Under the pieces are notes generated by a model. The model saw only the letters and a program-made list of their open reading frames with translations. It searched no databases and was not told the DNA's origin. The position numbers and the translations under genes were made by a program. This document shows positions 35,758-47,348 of a DNA stretch of 64,000 bases, piece by piece; position 1 is the stretch's first letter, and every line of letters begins with the position of its first letter. The stretch is from Bathynomus jamesi (Eukaryota; Arthropoda; Malacostraca; Isopoda; Cirolanidae): positions 1,355,001 to 1,419,000 of the forward strand of contig JAJOZX010000193.1 of NCBI GenBank assembly GCA_023014485.1, in the 5' to 3' direction.

Positions 35758-36010
35758 TACTATTTTTCTTCTACGCGAGAGAATACACGTCTGAACTCAA
35801 GGGTATACAGAGGTCAACTGAGCACGCAGGGATGACTCACGTTGCCGATCTTACAGTGGGAGGGGCTTAGCTTTTTAGTGTACACACACACGCAAAGGAG
35901 AAAGTGAAACGCTAGTTGAAACACGATTTATTTAATAAACGAAATATTCAAGGTGTATATATATACAGTATATACAAATACGTATAATAAGCAAGCTAAC
36001 AATAGACATA

Positions 36011-38967
36011 TCAAAGATTACGGTATTCAAAGGGTACGGTGTCATAGGTACCAGGCACCTGTAACGTTTCCTATAGGTGTTACGGCACACCTTTGTATCC
36101 CTAAGCTCCTTCACGCCCCCAGCTTCTGTACCCGAAAACTGTGGGTGCCTAGTCAGATGGGGTAGCTGGTCACCCTCATCATCCTCAAGCACACTAACTC
36201 CTTCAACTAATCAAAGTTGACGACCCGCCGATTCGCATGGTTAAGCGTGATACCCTTAACCTTCACGATATACTTCGTATCATCCCCTATCCTCATCCGT
36301 ACCCCATAGGTTCTTGGCCCCGTTGACACAAACGACCCTGCGTATGCGATGTCTCCATACTCACCCTTAATCTCGTTAGTTAGCTCTCCGAGGAACTCCC
36401 CAATAGCAGGCATGTATTCACCCCTCATCGCTGTGAATATCAAGTTATCTGTATCGGCATACAAAACCCTCCGCCCAAGAGAATGCAATAGGCCCCAAAG
36501 TTTGACGCGCGCGGAGGCTGTTGTGAAGCTGACCACAGGAATATTTGTAACCCGTGAGGTATCTGTGGCTAATTCGGTATTATTGTACTTTATTATGTAA
36601 GTATTACCTCCATTCAATCTCCATGACCTCTTTATCAGTTGCGATGGCGTAATCCCAGACTTCACTATAACTTTGTGCCAAATGAACGTTCCCTTCGCCG
36701 GTATTCTGTGCAAATTTTCCCCAAAGTCTGTTTAGACAACTTTGCACTAAAGCGCTTGCCAGGGCTCTTTACAATTTGAGAACGGTCAATCTGTATACCT
36801 TCACGGTAACGTTAAATATAGGCCGACTTTTCATCTTCAGTATCAACTCCTCGCGGGTATCCTGACGCTTCAACCTTATCCTTCAAAAAGCGTTTATATA
36901 TGGCCTGAAAATGTTGGGTAGCTTCTAAAACCTCCACACCTCATGTATCTTCAATATGCTGTAGCCATGGCGAGCAGCTAGATCCAGCTCTGGACTTGCA
37001 TATTCACCTCTAAGCTTACGCTGGTGGGTTGTATGGTCACAATCACCGTTGTTCTCTTCTGCGCACTTCACGCACAAGGGAAACGAGCTTGTGATCTATA
37101 ACGGCAGTAAGATCGGCATCCATAAATCGCGAGGGAGGAGTACGTCTACGAAAGAAAGGCCGAAATAGTACCCGTTCAAATTTCTTGAGAACTCGTTCAT
37201 GGTGGGTAGGTCAGGCCCCACCAGTTTCTCAGGCGCACCTACTGGGTACGGATTGTTCTTCATCACGTAGGGGTATAAAGAACAGAAGCCGTAGTAATGG
37301 AGCTTCACGCACTCCGTAGGCGGAAAGTATAGCTTGAAGGGCATTGTACGCCCTTCGAACAAGCTATCACCGTACTTGAGAGGATCCAGCACCATTGAAC
37401 GCTTGATCGTGTTTATTTCTTCACCGTACTGTCCGTCTGTCTCCATCCGAGCATCATACTCATGTTCCCACAAGACTTTGTGAGTGAACTGGGATCCTAT
37501 AAGTTGATAGCGAGTGCGGGTCCATGCAAGACTGTCGGCTGGCGATCTACCGTGGATATCTCCTACGATCCCACACTCAGGACGGGGGCACCCGTGCCAC
37601 CAGCAACCGTTAAAGGAGTACACAGTAGGGCGGCTCGTTTTTACACTTTTTTCGATATTTGATTGGGGGTAGTGCGGAAAAGTTGCGATTTGGAGAGAAA
37701 ATAGTGTAAAATTTTTTTGATCTACGTCAATACTTTCCGGTGGCGGCGAGTCCTTAAAAATCGAAAAATAGGCCTAAAAACAAAAAAAATTATATAATTT
37801 TATATAATTTTTATATAATGTTCAATGTTCAATGACTGCTATTAATTTATTCAAGCCTATAATAGTGTTCTCAGGGTTGTTTGCACAGAAATATACCGGA
37901 ATTAACATTTGTATAACATCTTGTTAAAACTTGCTTTAAATCAATATTTTGGATATTTTAACGGCTAAGACGCCACCGGAAGTTATTAACAGATGGTGCT
38001 GAAATTTTTATTGTTTATTTTGTAAGTCTTTAAAACCATTTTCCAATCTACCCCGTTAGGCCTATTTTTTCGATTTTTAAGGACTTGCCGCCACCGGAAG
38101 GTATTGACGTAGATCAAAAAAATTTTACACTTTATTTTCTCTCCAAATCGCAACTTTTCCGCACTACCCCCAATCAAATATCGAAAAAAGTGTAAAAACG
38201 AGCCGCCCTAGTACACAGTCTTCTCACCAGTGGCACGGTTTTCACTTAGACCATCAACCCAAAAAAAACGCCATTAACCTTAATGGGTACTTCACCCGTG
38301 TTGCGAGCATGCTTTATATATACACACCCGTCTGCAGCTGTAGGTGTATGAGCCAGTAAATAGCCTTGTGTCCATAACTGCGGGGGCTGTTTCTGTGGAT
38401 AATGGCTAAGGTGTCTTTAGGCATGAAGTTATTCTTGAACACCGTAAAACATAATGATGCGATGGTGGTTGCGACTTGCAACGGATCGCATTTGAAACGG
38501 CATATGTACATCTTTCTAAAGGCCTGGAAACATACTCTAAGCACGCGCACATCATTCACGCAATAACGCTCACATTCATAAGCTATATTATAAGGATTAC
38601 ATTCATTAAAACTGTTGTAGTATCGGTCAAAATCTTCACGCGCGTCTGTGCTCATACATTCATAGTTAAAGTAATGTTTGGGTGGAGGTAGTTCTACGTG
38701 ATTTAAAGTCTCGCTAGTGAGGAATGTGTAAGGGAAATATCCTTTTGAAACTTCAGCGGCTACGCCCATTACCTTAGGGTAGCTTTGCTAATTTACAAGG
38801 TGTGAATAATAAAGTGTCTTTAAACTGTACATCACCTTTTATTTGCATCTGTATTAGTTTGTTGCCTCTTTTCAAGGGATCACCTGTAAATATCGCAGAG
38901 GACTCGTGCTCAAGCAACCCCTTATAACGGACGGCCACCTGCTTGGCCCCGGTGTGAAGAGAGGAGC
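36011..38967 (-). pseudogene. protein-primed family B DNA polymerase, left arm, broken by a MITE-like insertion
   Basis: Copies the linear DNA of Polinton-like elements from a protein primer (family knowledge). Order on the minus strand: N-terminal part with KGYFPYTFLTSETLNHVELP; exonuclease region ending YCVNDVRVLRVCF; the insert FNGCWWHGCP typical of this polymerase group; motif A region GFCSLYPYVMK; thumb VKGITLNHANR and a C-terminus. Breaks: a 583-bp element with 10-bp duplication at 37627-38209, a frameshift just before MGVAAE shared with the right arm, a stop near 37096, and others. Motif A lacks the usual Asp (Gly instead). Motif C reads YADTDN rather than YADTDS. Confidence 0.82.
37627..38209. 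mobile_element. AGGGCGGCTCG element, 583 bp, with exact 10-bp duplication
   Basis: Long inverted termini (AGGGCGGCTCGTTTTTACAC) flanked by AGTACACAGT at 37617-37626 and 38210-38219. The right-arm polB has the site once (40368-40377), which proves the insertion. Its interior matches the 5' part of the transposon ending at 19369, so it is a deletion derivative of that family. Confidence 0.92.
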
Positions 38968-39278
38968 ATCAAGTTTTAAAGTATCGCTAAGAAAGGACCC
39001 TTTTGTGATTCTTAGTTGTAAAGTGCATGGTAATTCATTCCGATACTATGCGCTCGAGTTCGGACGGTAAGCTGTAATACAACAGCAGTTAGCAACACTA
39101 GACGGAGCGTTATGATATACCCTGGGATAATGTCAGACTTAAATGAACGTACCTCAGGGCCTTCACAACAGTGAAAGTTGGTGTCTTCCTGTCTGGTGGA
39201 GGAGTGAATTTTCTGATAATTATCATTTTTAGCGGCGATTTCAAATCATTAGTGTGTGTGTGTTCTTCAGTTTTTTAT

Positions 39279-39336
<58 letters not shown>

Positions 39337-39629
39337 CATTCAATTCCATTTGTTGTGTGCTCCACAGTGTGTGGGGGTTGGGTGGGTGGGGGTTTATCGA
39401 TGATTGATCTGAAAACATGTATTTACTCTGTTTTCTATAAAAATTAACAGTCGTTCTCCGCCAATGACCGCTTGGTGTAGGAGGGAAATACTCTCTCGCG
39501 CTCTCCACCGCACATAGTCATGTACGCCAGGCCCATCTGGTCTAAAATGCAGTCTAATTTCTTCATTCTACCATATTTCAAGAGAAGAATTTTCTTAGTG
39601 TTAAACATCCTACTGTTGTCTTCTGTTGT
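38968..39629. other. central spacer of the palindrome
   Basis: Unpaired region between the arms, with the divergent polB genes on either side. It contains a (TA)n tract (39286-39332) and mixed-composition DNA with no convincing ORF. A bidirectional promoter here is an inference. Confidence 0.6.
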
Positions 39630-39630
39630 C

Positions 39631-41953
39631 CTCTCCTCACACCGGGGCCAAGCAGGTGGCCGTCCGTTATGAGGAGTTGCTTGAGCTCGAGTCCTCTGCG
39701 ATATTTACAGGTGATCCCTTGAAGAGGCAACAAAATAATACAGATGCAAATAAAAGGTGATGTACAGTTTAAAGACACTATTATTCACACCTCGTAAATT
39801 AGCAAAGCTACCCCAAGGTAATGGGCGTAGCCGCTGGTTTCAAAAGGATATTTCCCTTACACATTCCTCACTAGCGAGACTTTAAATCACGTAGAACTAC
39901 CTCCACCCAAACATTACTTTAACTATGAATGTATGAGCACAGACGCGCGTGAAGATTTTGACCGATACTACAACAGTTTTAATGAATGTAATCCTTATAA
40001 TATAGCTTATGAATGTGAGCGTTATTGCGTGAATGATGTGCGCGTGCTTAGAGTATGTTTCCAGGCCTTTAGAAAGATGTACATATGCCGTTTCAAATGC
40101 GATCCGTTGCAAGTCGCAACCACCATCGCATCATTATGTTTTACGGTGTTCAAGAATAACTTCATGCCTAAAGACACCTTAGCCATTATCCACAGAAACA
40201 GCCCACGCAGTTATGGACGCAAGGCTATTTACTGGCTCATACACCTACAGCAACAGACAGGTGTATACATAAAGCACGCCCGCAACACGGGTGAAGTACC
40301 CATTAAGATTAATGGACGTGTTTTTTGGGTTGATGGGTTAAGTGAAAACCGTGTCACTGGTGTGAAGACTGTGTACTCCTTTAACGGTTGCTGGTGGCAT
40401 GGATGCCCCCGTCCTGAGTGCGGAGTCACCGGAGATATCAACGAGAGGTCTCCTGCCGACTGTCTTGCATCGACCCGCACCCGCGATCAACTTATAGGAT
40501 CACAGTTCACTCACAAAGTCTTGTGGGAGCATGAATATGATGCACGGATGGAGACAGACGGACAGTACGGTGAAGAAATAAACACGATCAAACGTTCAAT
40601 GGTGCTGGATCCTCTCAAGTGCGGTGATAGCCCGTTCGGAGGGTGTACAATGCCCTTCAAGCTATACTTTCCGCCTACGGAGTGCGTGAAGCTCCATTAC
40701 TACGGCTTCTGTTCTTTATACCCCTACGTGATGAAGAACAATCCGTACCCAGTAGGTGCGCCTGAGAAACTGGTGGGGCCTGACCTACCCACCATCAACG
40801 AGTTCAAGAAATTTGAACGGGTACTATTTCGGCCTTTCTTTCGTAGACGTACTCCTCCCTCGCGATTTATGGATGCCGATCTTACCTGCCGTTATAGATC
40901 ACAAGCTCGTTTCCCTTGTGCGTGAAGTGCGCAGAGAACAACGGTGATTGTGACCATACAACCCACCAGCGTAAGCTCAGAGGTGAATATGCAAGTCCAG
41001 AGCTGGATCTAGCTGCTCGCCATGGCTACAGCATATTGAAGATACATGAGGTGTGGAGGTTTTAGAAGCTACCCAACATTTTCAGGCCATATATAAACGC
41101 TTTTTGAAGGATAAGGTTGAAGCGTCAGGATACCCGCGAGGAGTTGATACTGAAGATGAAAAGTCGGCCTATATTCAACGTTACCATGAAGGTATACAGA
41201 TTGACCGTTCCCAAATTGTAGAGAGCCCTGGCAAGCGCTTTAGTGCAAAGTTGTCTAAACAGTCTTTGGGGAAAATTTGCACAGAATACCGGCAAAGGGA
41301 ACGTTCATTTGGCACAAAGTTATAGTGAAGTCTGGGATTACGCCAACGAAACCGATAAAGAGGTCATGGAAATTGTGAATGGAGGTAATACTTACATAAT
41401 AAAGTACAATAATACCGAATTAGCCACAGATACATCATGGGTTACAAGCATTCCTGTGGTCAGCTTCACAACAGCCTACGCGCGGAGGGTTTTGTATGCC
41501 GATACAGATAGCTTGATATTCACAGCGATGAGGGGTGAACACATGCCTGCTATTGGGGAGTTCCTCGGAGAGCTAACTAACGAGATCAAGGGTGAGTATG
41601 GAGACATCGCATACGTAGGCTGGTTTGTGTCAACGGGGCTAAAAACCTATTGGGTACGGGCGAGGATAGGGGATGATACGAAGTATATCGTGAAGGTTAA
41701 GGGTATCACGCTTAACCATGCGAATCGGGGGTCGTGAACTTTGATTCGTTGAAGGAGTTAGTGTGCTTGGAGGAGGATGATGGTGACCAGCTACCCCATC
41801 TGATGTAGGCACCCACAATTTTTGGGTACAGAAGCTGGGCGGGGGGGCGTGAAGGAGCTTAGGGATACAAAGGTGTGCCGTAACACCTATAGGAAACGTT
41901 ACCAGGTGCCTGGTACCTATGATACCATGCCCTTTGGATACCGTAATCTTTGA
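39631..41953 (+). pseudogene. protein-primed family B DNA polymerase, right arm
   Basis: Same gene as in the left arm, in mirror orientation and without the 583-bp insertion. The longest open stretch (39933-40925) covers the exonuclease end (YCVNDVRVL), the FNGCWWHGCP insert and motif A region GFCSLYPYVMK. A 2-base loss near 40805 shifts the frame. Further on come the Cys/His cluster CDHTTHQRKL, motif B CLNSLWGKF (about 41245), intact motif C VLYADTDSLIF (about 41490) and VKGITLNHANR. The end VPFGY-like MPFGYRNL stops at 41951-41953. At least four frame changes, so no working enzyme. Acidic residue missing in motif A as in the left arm. Confidence 0.85.
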
Positions 41954-42066
41954 TATGTCTACTGTTAGCTTACTTATTATACGTATTAGTAAATATATAT
42001 ATACACACCTTGAATATTTCGTTTATTAAATAAATCGTTTCAACTAGCGTTTCATTTTCTCCTTTG

Positions 42067-42082
42067 TGTGTGTGTGTGTGTG

Positions 42083-42125
<43 letters not shown>

Positions 42126-42142
42126 CGCGCGCGCGCGCGCAT
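42067..42142. repeat. (GT)n(GC)n alternating purine-pyrimidine tract
   Basis: About 50 bases of TG followed by about 24 of CG. The matching left-arm site (about 35880-35895) has only a short CA run. Confidence 0.95.
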
Positions 42143-42267
42143 GTGTACAGTAAAAAGCTAAGCCCCTCCCACTGTAAGATCATCAACGATAGTCATCCCT
42201 GCGTGCTCAGTTGACCTCTGTGTACCCTTGAGCTCAGACGTTTATTCTCTCGCGTAGAAAAATAGTA

Positions 42268-42847
42268 ATGGCTACCTTTAATATTGCGTGTTCAACATTT
42301 ATGAAGTATTCTGCGAAGTGTATAGATGTGGTGAATACTGAAAAACTCCCTATTCACCACTCCTTTGCCTATTTTAAGGCTGCATTGAACCGTGCGAAGG
42401 ACCGAGATTGTCAAATACTCTACGGGTATTCTGGCGAGGGGGTTGTAGGATTTCGCAGTACAGACGATGTATTGAAGTATGTTATAGAGCTAAGCTTTAT
42501 AAAGGCACACATATACCGCGAGGTAGAAGCAACACGTTCAGAAGATAAACAACAGTTATGGGTAGCGAGTCTTGTGGATGAGTGGTGACAAGCGGTATTA
42601 TATGTTACACCGTACCGACTACTCGTACCCTACGGTTGAAAATGTAAATCTTGTCATCACGGACAATCTTAAGTATTTTTACCACTATATTAATATATAT
42701 CATGATGAGGTTTGTAGTGAGGTTGTGGCTAATGGGCTGTGAGAGTTTTTAACAGACTTTAGAGATGAGTATCGCTTGTTAAACAAAAAGACCAAATATG
42801 AACATATGTTTCTCTCTAATAGCGCGCCGGTTTGTGAAGATGTTTAG
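42268..42847 (+). pseudogene. ORF C, right arm, frameshifted
   Basis: Starts MATFNIACSTFMKYSAKC. It is open to VASLVDEW, where a 2-base loss near 42587 introduces a stop. The remainder reads TDYSYPTVENVNLVITDNLK in another frame, with a further stop after EVVANGL. Ends at TAG 42847. Unknown function; see the left-arm copy. Confidence 0.7.
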
Positions 42848-42920
42848 GAGTGATAAAACATTAAATTCGTTTCTGGAAATTCTATTTGTCCAAGAGTGTT
42901 CGAACAAGCCTATGCAGCCT

Positions 42921-45900
42921 AGGGTGGAGCGAAAAATACTTTTTTTCTAGTATGAAGTTCTAATAGTGATTAAAAGTTGCATTTAGTGGAGTATATATAC
43001 CTGCCAAAATATGAGTTCATTTGTTTAATATGTTCAGCTGCCACCAGGGGGCTAAAGTTAACACAATTTTGGGTAAAAAGGAAAAAAATGCTTCTATTTT
43101 AGGTTTATCAAACTATTATAAACTTTTATCTTAAAATTATCTAATAGTTTGATTAAGATTCGTAAATGATAAGAATTCGTTTTGTAAAAATGCCTTTTCA
43201 TATGCTTAATATCTTCAGCTGCCACCAGAGGGCTGAAGTTAACTTAAAAATGACAATTAAGTATGATTCTGTATTTACTTGAAAAAGGGAACAGTAATAA
43301 ATTAGGATGTGTCTCCTCCTTTATACTGGCTTGAGACAGTTAAGAAACGTTATTTCGTGCCTTAGCGGAGTTACCACCCTTTCCCCAGCCAGCCTCCCTC
43401 TAGAAAGGGTTCTTGCTGAAGACTATTTAGTAATTTGCTTTTGTCTCAAATTTTGGCTGTTTTTTCCTTGATTCTAATGTAGCACGAATCCAACCGTCTC
43501 TGTTTGTAGGTCCGCAGACTGATCCAGCAGCGTCTGTAACGAGCTTGACGCATCTCTCTACGGCTTGTGTATGACATGGAAACTGAAATAATTCTGAATG
43601 AAGAGTAGTACCATGTTTGATGCATGATTCAATATCATCTAGAGAAACTCCTTTGGTTATCGGTGGTTCTGCTATCTGAAAATCTTGCCACATAATGAGA
43701 TCTGTATAGTCTTTGGCATAAAAATTTTTTCTGGCACCTTAAAATACCTGATAACATCTGTTTCTTGAATGCATGCCCTTGCTTTTATGATACGCCTAAA
43801 TCCCAACTGACGCACATGCTCCCTTTCATCAGCTATCATTGCAATGAGAATGTTTTCTTGATTTGCGTGATATGCATTTCGCTGAATGACTGAGTCATGT
43901 ACTCTCCTAAGCTCTTCACGGAGATACCGGCTTCTTGCAATCATATGCCACATATGTTTAGCACCATATTGGCATAATGGTTTACGCTTTATCTGAAACC
44001 ACATTGGTGCGTATACCCTAACAATGAAGTAGCTAATTCTTGTAAATTGCCTGAAGGATTCTCTGTGCTTGCATATAACCGCAGAGTCCTGTTTGCTGTG
44101 GTGAGCCACCTTGAATGTGATATATTGCCTGGACTCTTATGACTAAGACTCTTTGAGAATGTTCCACTTGATATAGCCTTGTGAATTTCAAGAAGGTATT
44201 TCTGGTCAGTACTTATGTCATCTACATCAACTTCACACATGTCCTCTTGAATTTCAATGGGTTTGAAGTTAACTATGGGAAGCTTTTCACAGTCTGAAAG
44301 TGCTCGGCCAATTTCTCCTGAAAATGCTCTTGGTCCAGTAGTGGTACCATCCAAGTGATGAAACAGATGGCGCAATGGAAGTTCATTAAGGTTTAAAAGG
44401 CATATCAGCCACTGCAATGGCTTATTAAAGGCTTCGTCCAGTAATCTTATTGTGCCTCCAATACTACCAGTGTTAACCACTGTCGAATCACAGCCAACTG
44501 CAACGATGTTCCCTATATCAACATTCCTTTCTTTCAAGCAATTCACTAGCGCTGTGCAAATGTATTTAGCTTTGCCACTGGAAGGTGTCACATGTGCAAA
44601 GTACAGAGTGTGGGGTTCAGATATTATGCTGATATGCTCTTCGCGTTTGGTTCTTTGGTGGTTAGAGCCATCACTCTCCTGGACTTGAATCATTGTTTTA
44701 TCCTTTCTGCCATCAAAGTATAATCCCCGCATGGCTTTTGGCTCTCCTATCTGTTGTAGTTCCTTTCTCTGTTTTTGTCTTTCACGTCTTAGCTTACTTA
44801 TGTCTATAATATTCCCTTTGTCTTCGGGAGTAACAATTTTAAGATCTGCCAATACTGCAGAAGCAATAGCAGCCCCAGCTCTGTCCGACATTTTAAATCT
44901 ATCACAAGTAATTGCTAATGAAGGCAGTGGCTCACGCATCTGTTGTTCTGATATTACATATTGAGTCGAGGTTGTATCTTCCTCATTATCTTCAGATATC
45001 TCTTCTAGTTGTTCAAGTTCACTTGTCTCTGTTTCGATTTGTAAGTTGGACGTATTGGTTATAGCAGCACTAGTTGTTTGTGAGGATTCCAGACGTGCTT
45101 TTTCCATTTCCTTTCGATGTTCTCTTGCTTGTAATCGTCTTGTGTGTGCTATGTCAATGCTTCCTATCACCATTATTCTGCGTGTTCGTTGGTCATTTAA
45201 AAAATCCTGCTCTTTTGGAGGGACTTTCTTACTCTTTTCACATGAGCATCTCCTAAACTCCTTACATTTGCAGGTGCAGATGTCAAACAAAGTGCATTTT
45301 GAAGAGTTTTCAAATTCTTCAAGCTGATTTTTGTACTTAGGCTGATCCTTGCGTGACTTGTATGGCTTTAATAAGGACCTGTATTTATCATGGTACACTC
45401 GCATCATCTGTAAAACGCGTGTATGTGAAACTATTGGCAAAGAGGCCTTCTTCCAAATATTTTCTACCTTTTTGGAAACTGCCTCTGCTATTTCAGAAAA
45501 TGAAGGCTCCTTGTTATTCATCTGCTCCTTCACTAAATGTTTTGTGAACAAGTAATCTTTCATAATGCAGTTATAAGTTGGTAGTTGCATATCACTCATC
45601 TCACAAGGTACTTCATATGTTCTCTAGTGAAATGTTTATATTTAGTACTTGATGCCATAATATTTTTAAGAAAAATTCACAATCACAAAATATCCTGTAA
45701 CATCAAAACATTATATAATTAATATATATAAATATTTTATAAGTATATATATATATTATATAATATATATATTATAAATATATAATATTATATAAAACTA
45801 AAATTATATAATACATTATAAGGAGCATTTTTAATAAAATCAATATTATCTCTATATAAATCACTTTAAAATAAAGTTTTATAATATTCCGATCATATTA

Positions 45901-46393
45901 AAAAACTTTCCGATCAACTGAGCGACTAGGCCTACTACCTAAGAAGACAAGTGTTAACACACTGTTCTAATGACTCACAGAAAGAAATTCCTTCACACCA
46001 AAACCCTCCCCCACAATCCTCCCCCACAACATTCAGTGTAGTCTCAACATGACTCAGTTACTCTAAATTGTGTTAAATTCAGCTCTCTTGTGGAAGCTGA
46101 AGATATTAAGCATATGAAAAGGCATTTTTACAAAACGAATTCCTATCATTTAAGAATCTTAATCAAACTATTAGATAATTCTAAGATAAAATTTTATAAT
46201 AGTTTGACAAACCTAAAATAGAAGCATTTTTTCCTTTTTACACAAAATTGTGTTAACTTTAGCCCCCTGGTGGCAGCTGAAAATTTTAAACAAATAAACT
46301 CATATTTTGGCAGGCATATTTCGTCCACTAAATGCAACTTTTAATCACTATTAGAAATTCATACTAGAAAAAAAGTATTTTTCGCTCCACCCT
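42921..46393 (-). mobile_element. 3.5-kb uncharacterised DNA transposon with ~370-bp inverted ends, right arm only
   Basis: Ends start AGGGTGGAGCGAAAAATACT and are inverted for at least 280 and probably about 370 bp. Each contains CAGCTGCCACCAG(A/G)GGGCT twice. It interrupts the region between ORF C and ORF A; the left arm shows the empty site near 35100-35125. Flanks TATGCAGCCT and ACGTATACACGCT can be read as a diverged duplication of about 10 bp. It carries one large minus-strand gene. Confidence 0.82.
43427..45599 (-). pseudogene. transposase-like protein of an uncharacterised family, ~700 aa, frameshifted
   Basis: The first 536 codons (45599-43989) are open: LPTYNCIMKDYLFTKHLVKE, a DNA-binding-like region with LPIVSHTRVLQMMRVYHDKY, a Cys-rich block FDICTCKCKEFRRCSC, an acidic linker, then GLYFDGRKDKT, VAVGCDSTVVNTGSIGGTI, HHLDGTTTGPRAFSG and SPGNISHSRWLTTANR. 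After a shift: RVYAPMWFQIKRKPLC and MIADEREHVRQLGFRRIIKA. After another: FPCHTQAVERCVKLVTDAAG and RDGWIRATLESRKK. Asp of FDGRKD, Asp of GCDST and Glu of QAVER are my candidate DDE residues (inference). Homologues in arthropods and cnidarians are usually called uncharacterised in my memory. Confidence 0.7.
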
Positions 46394-46528
46394 ACGTATA
46401 CACGCTTTAGCAGTGTTACGCGTTCCCGTGCCGCCCACCCGTGTACCTCACGAAACATACGAGTTCGAACAAACCCATACACGTTTCATCAGCGTAACTC
46501 ATCCCGCCGAACCGACCACCTGTGGCTC

Positions 46529-46636
46529 AGTCATCTCAGAGCTTGCGCCGAGTGGACGTACCATAGTCATCTCAGAGCTTGCGCCGAGTAGACGTACCAT
46601 AGTCATCTCAGAGCTTGCGCCGAGTAGACGTGCGAA
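46529..46636 (+). repeat. 36-bp tandem repeat upstream of ORF A, three copies
   Basis: Copies at 46529-46564, 46565-46600 and 46601-46636, each with GTCATCTCAGAGCTTGCGCC and GAGT(G/A)GACGT. Ends five bases before the ATG of ORF A. Candidate promoter or leader repeat. Confidence 0.85.
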
Positions 46637-46640
46637 TACG

Positions 46641-47348
46641 ATGGAACTCCCTTTGAGAAGCATTCTCAACGCCTCGTACGACGTCTCAGTGACGAAGTCA
46701 TTGCGCGTGTTCAGGCGTGAAACTGGCACCATTAGCTATGTGCTTCAAACGACCTGCAGACAGGCAAGCAAACGTAACGTTGAGATGAATAGAATCTTCG
46801 TGATAGTTGAGAGGTGGGCAGAGGACCGTTATAGAATACCTGTTGGCGTAGGTACAATAAGAGAGATGATTAGTGACGCCACCTCATACACCATTGTTTG
46901 CACATTGTGTATAAATAACGAACAACCATGCATTGATATCCGACTGATGTGGAAGAACACAGCTGATAATGACGTTCTTGTCCCTACACGAAACCGTTTC
47001 ATCCTCGACAGAATGTTTGAAATCGTCGGATTCCGTAAGCTGAAGCCTATATTAGACGGTCGTGTTACGGATATGATTTATTTTGACACGGTTCTTGAAT
47101 ACGCGTACACTGCTCTGCTCGACGGATTTATTGAATGTAGGAATGAACAGGGGGAGAATGGTCTAGATCTGGATGCATATTTAAAAGATTTAGATTCTTC
47201 GAAATATCCTGAACTTTGGTACAAAGCACTTGAGCGGTCCAGGGCTGAGCTCGTCTACACTGTTCACCCTGAAGAGCTGTACCTCTATATAATGAATAGC
47301 TGTCGTTACGACTTGGAAGATTATTTCAATTGCAGCTATGCAGAGTGA
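46641..47348 (+). CDS. ORF A, right arm, unknown 235-aa protein
   Basis: Starts at ATG 46641 (MELPLRSILNAS). The frame is open further upstream, but this Met is the one shared by all copies. It differs from the left-arm copy by a five-codon deletion after ASKRNV and scattered substitutions. Ends NCSYAE, overlapping the ATG of ORF B (47338) by 11 bases. No recognised domain. Confidence 0.8.
   Translation: MELPLRSILNASYDVSVTKSLRVFRRETGTISYVLQTTCRQASKRNVEMNRIFVIVERWAEDRYRIPVGVGTIREMISDATSYTIVCTLCINNEQPCIDIRLMWKNTADNDVLVPTRNRFILDRMFEIVGFRKLKPILDGRVTDMIYFDTVLEYAYTALLDGFIECRNEQGENGLDLDAYLKDLDSSKYPELWYKALERSRAELVYTVHPEELYLYIMNSCRYDLEDYFNCSYAE

Noticed and set aside
39171..39508. Short ORFs in the palindrome centre
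   Set aside because: Mostly translations of the TA tract; no conserved counterpart.
44452..45555. Five plus-strand ORFs of 60-93 codons
   Set aside because: Antisense shadows of the large minus-strand transposase gene.
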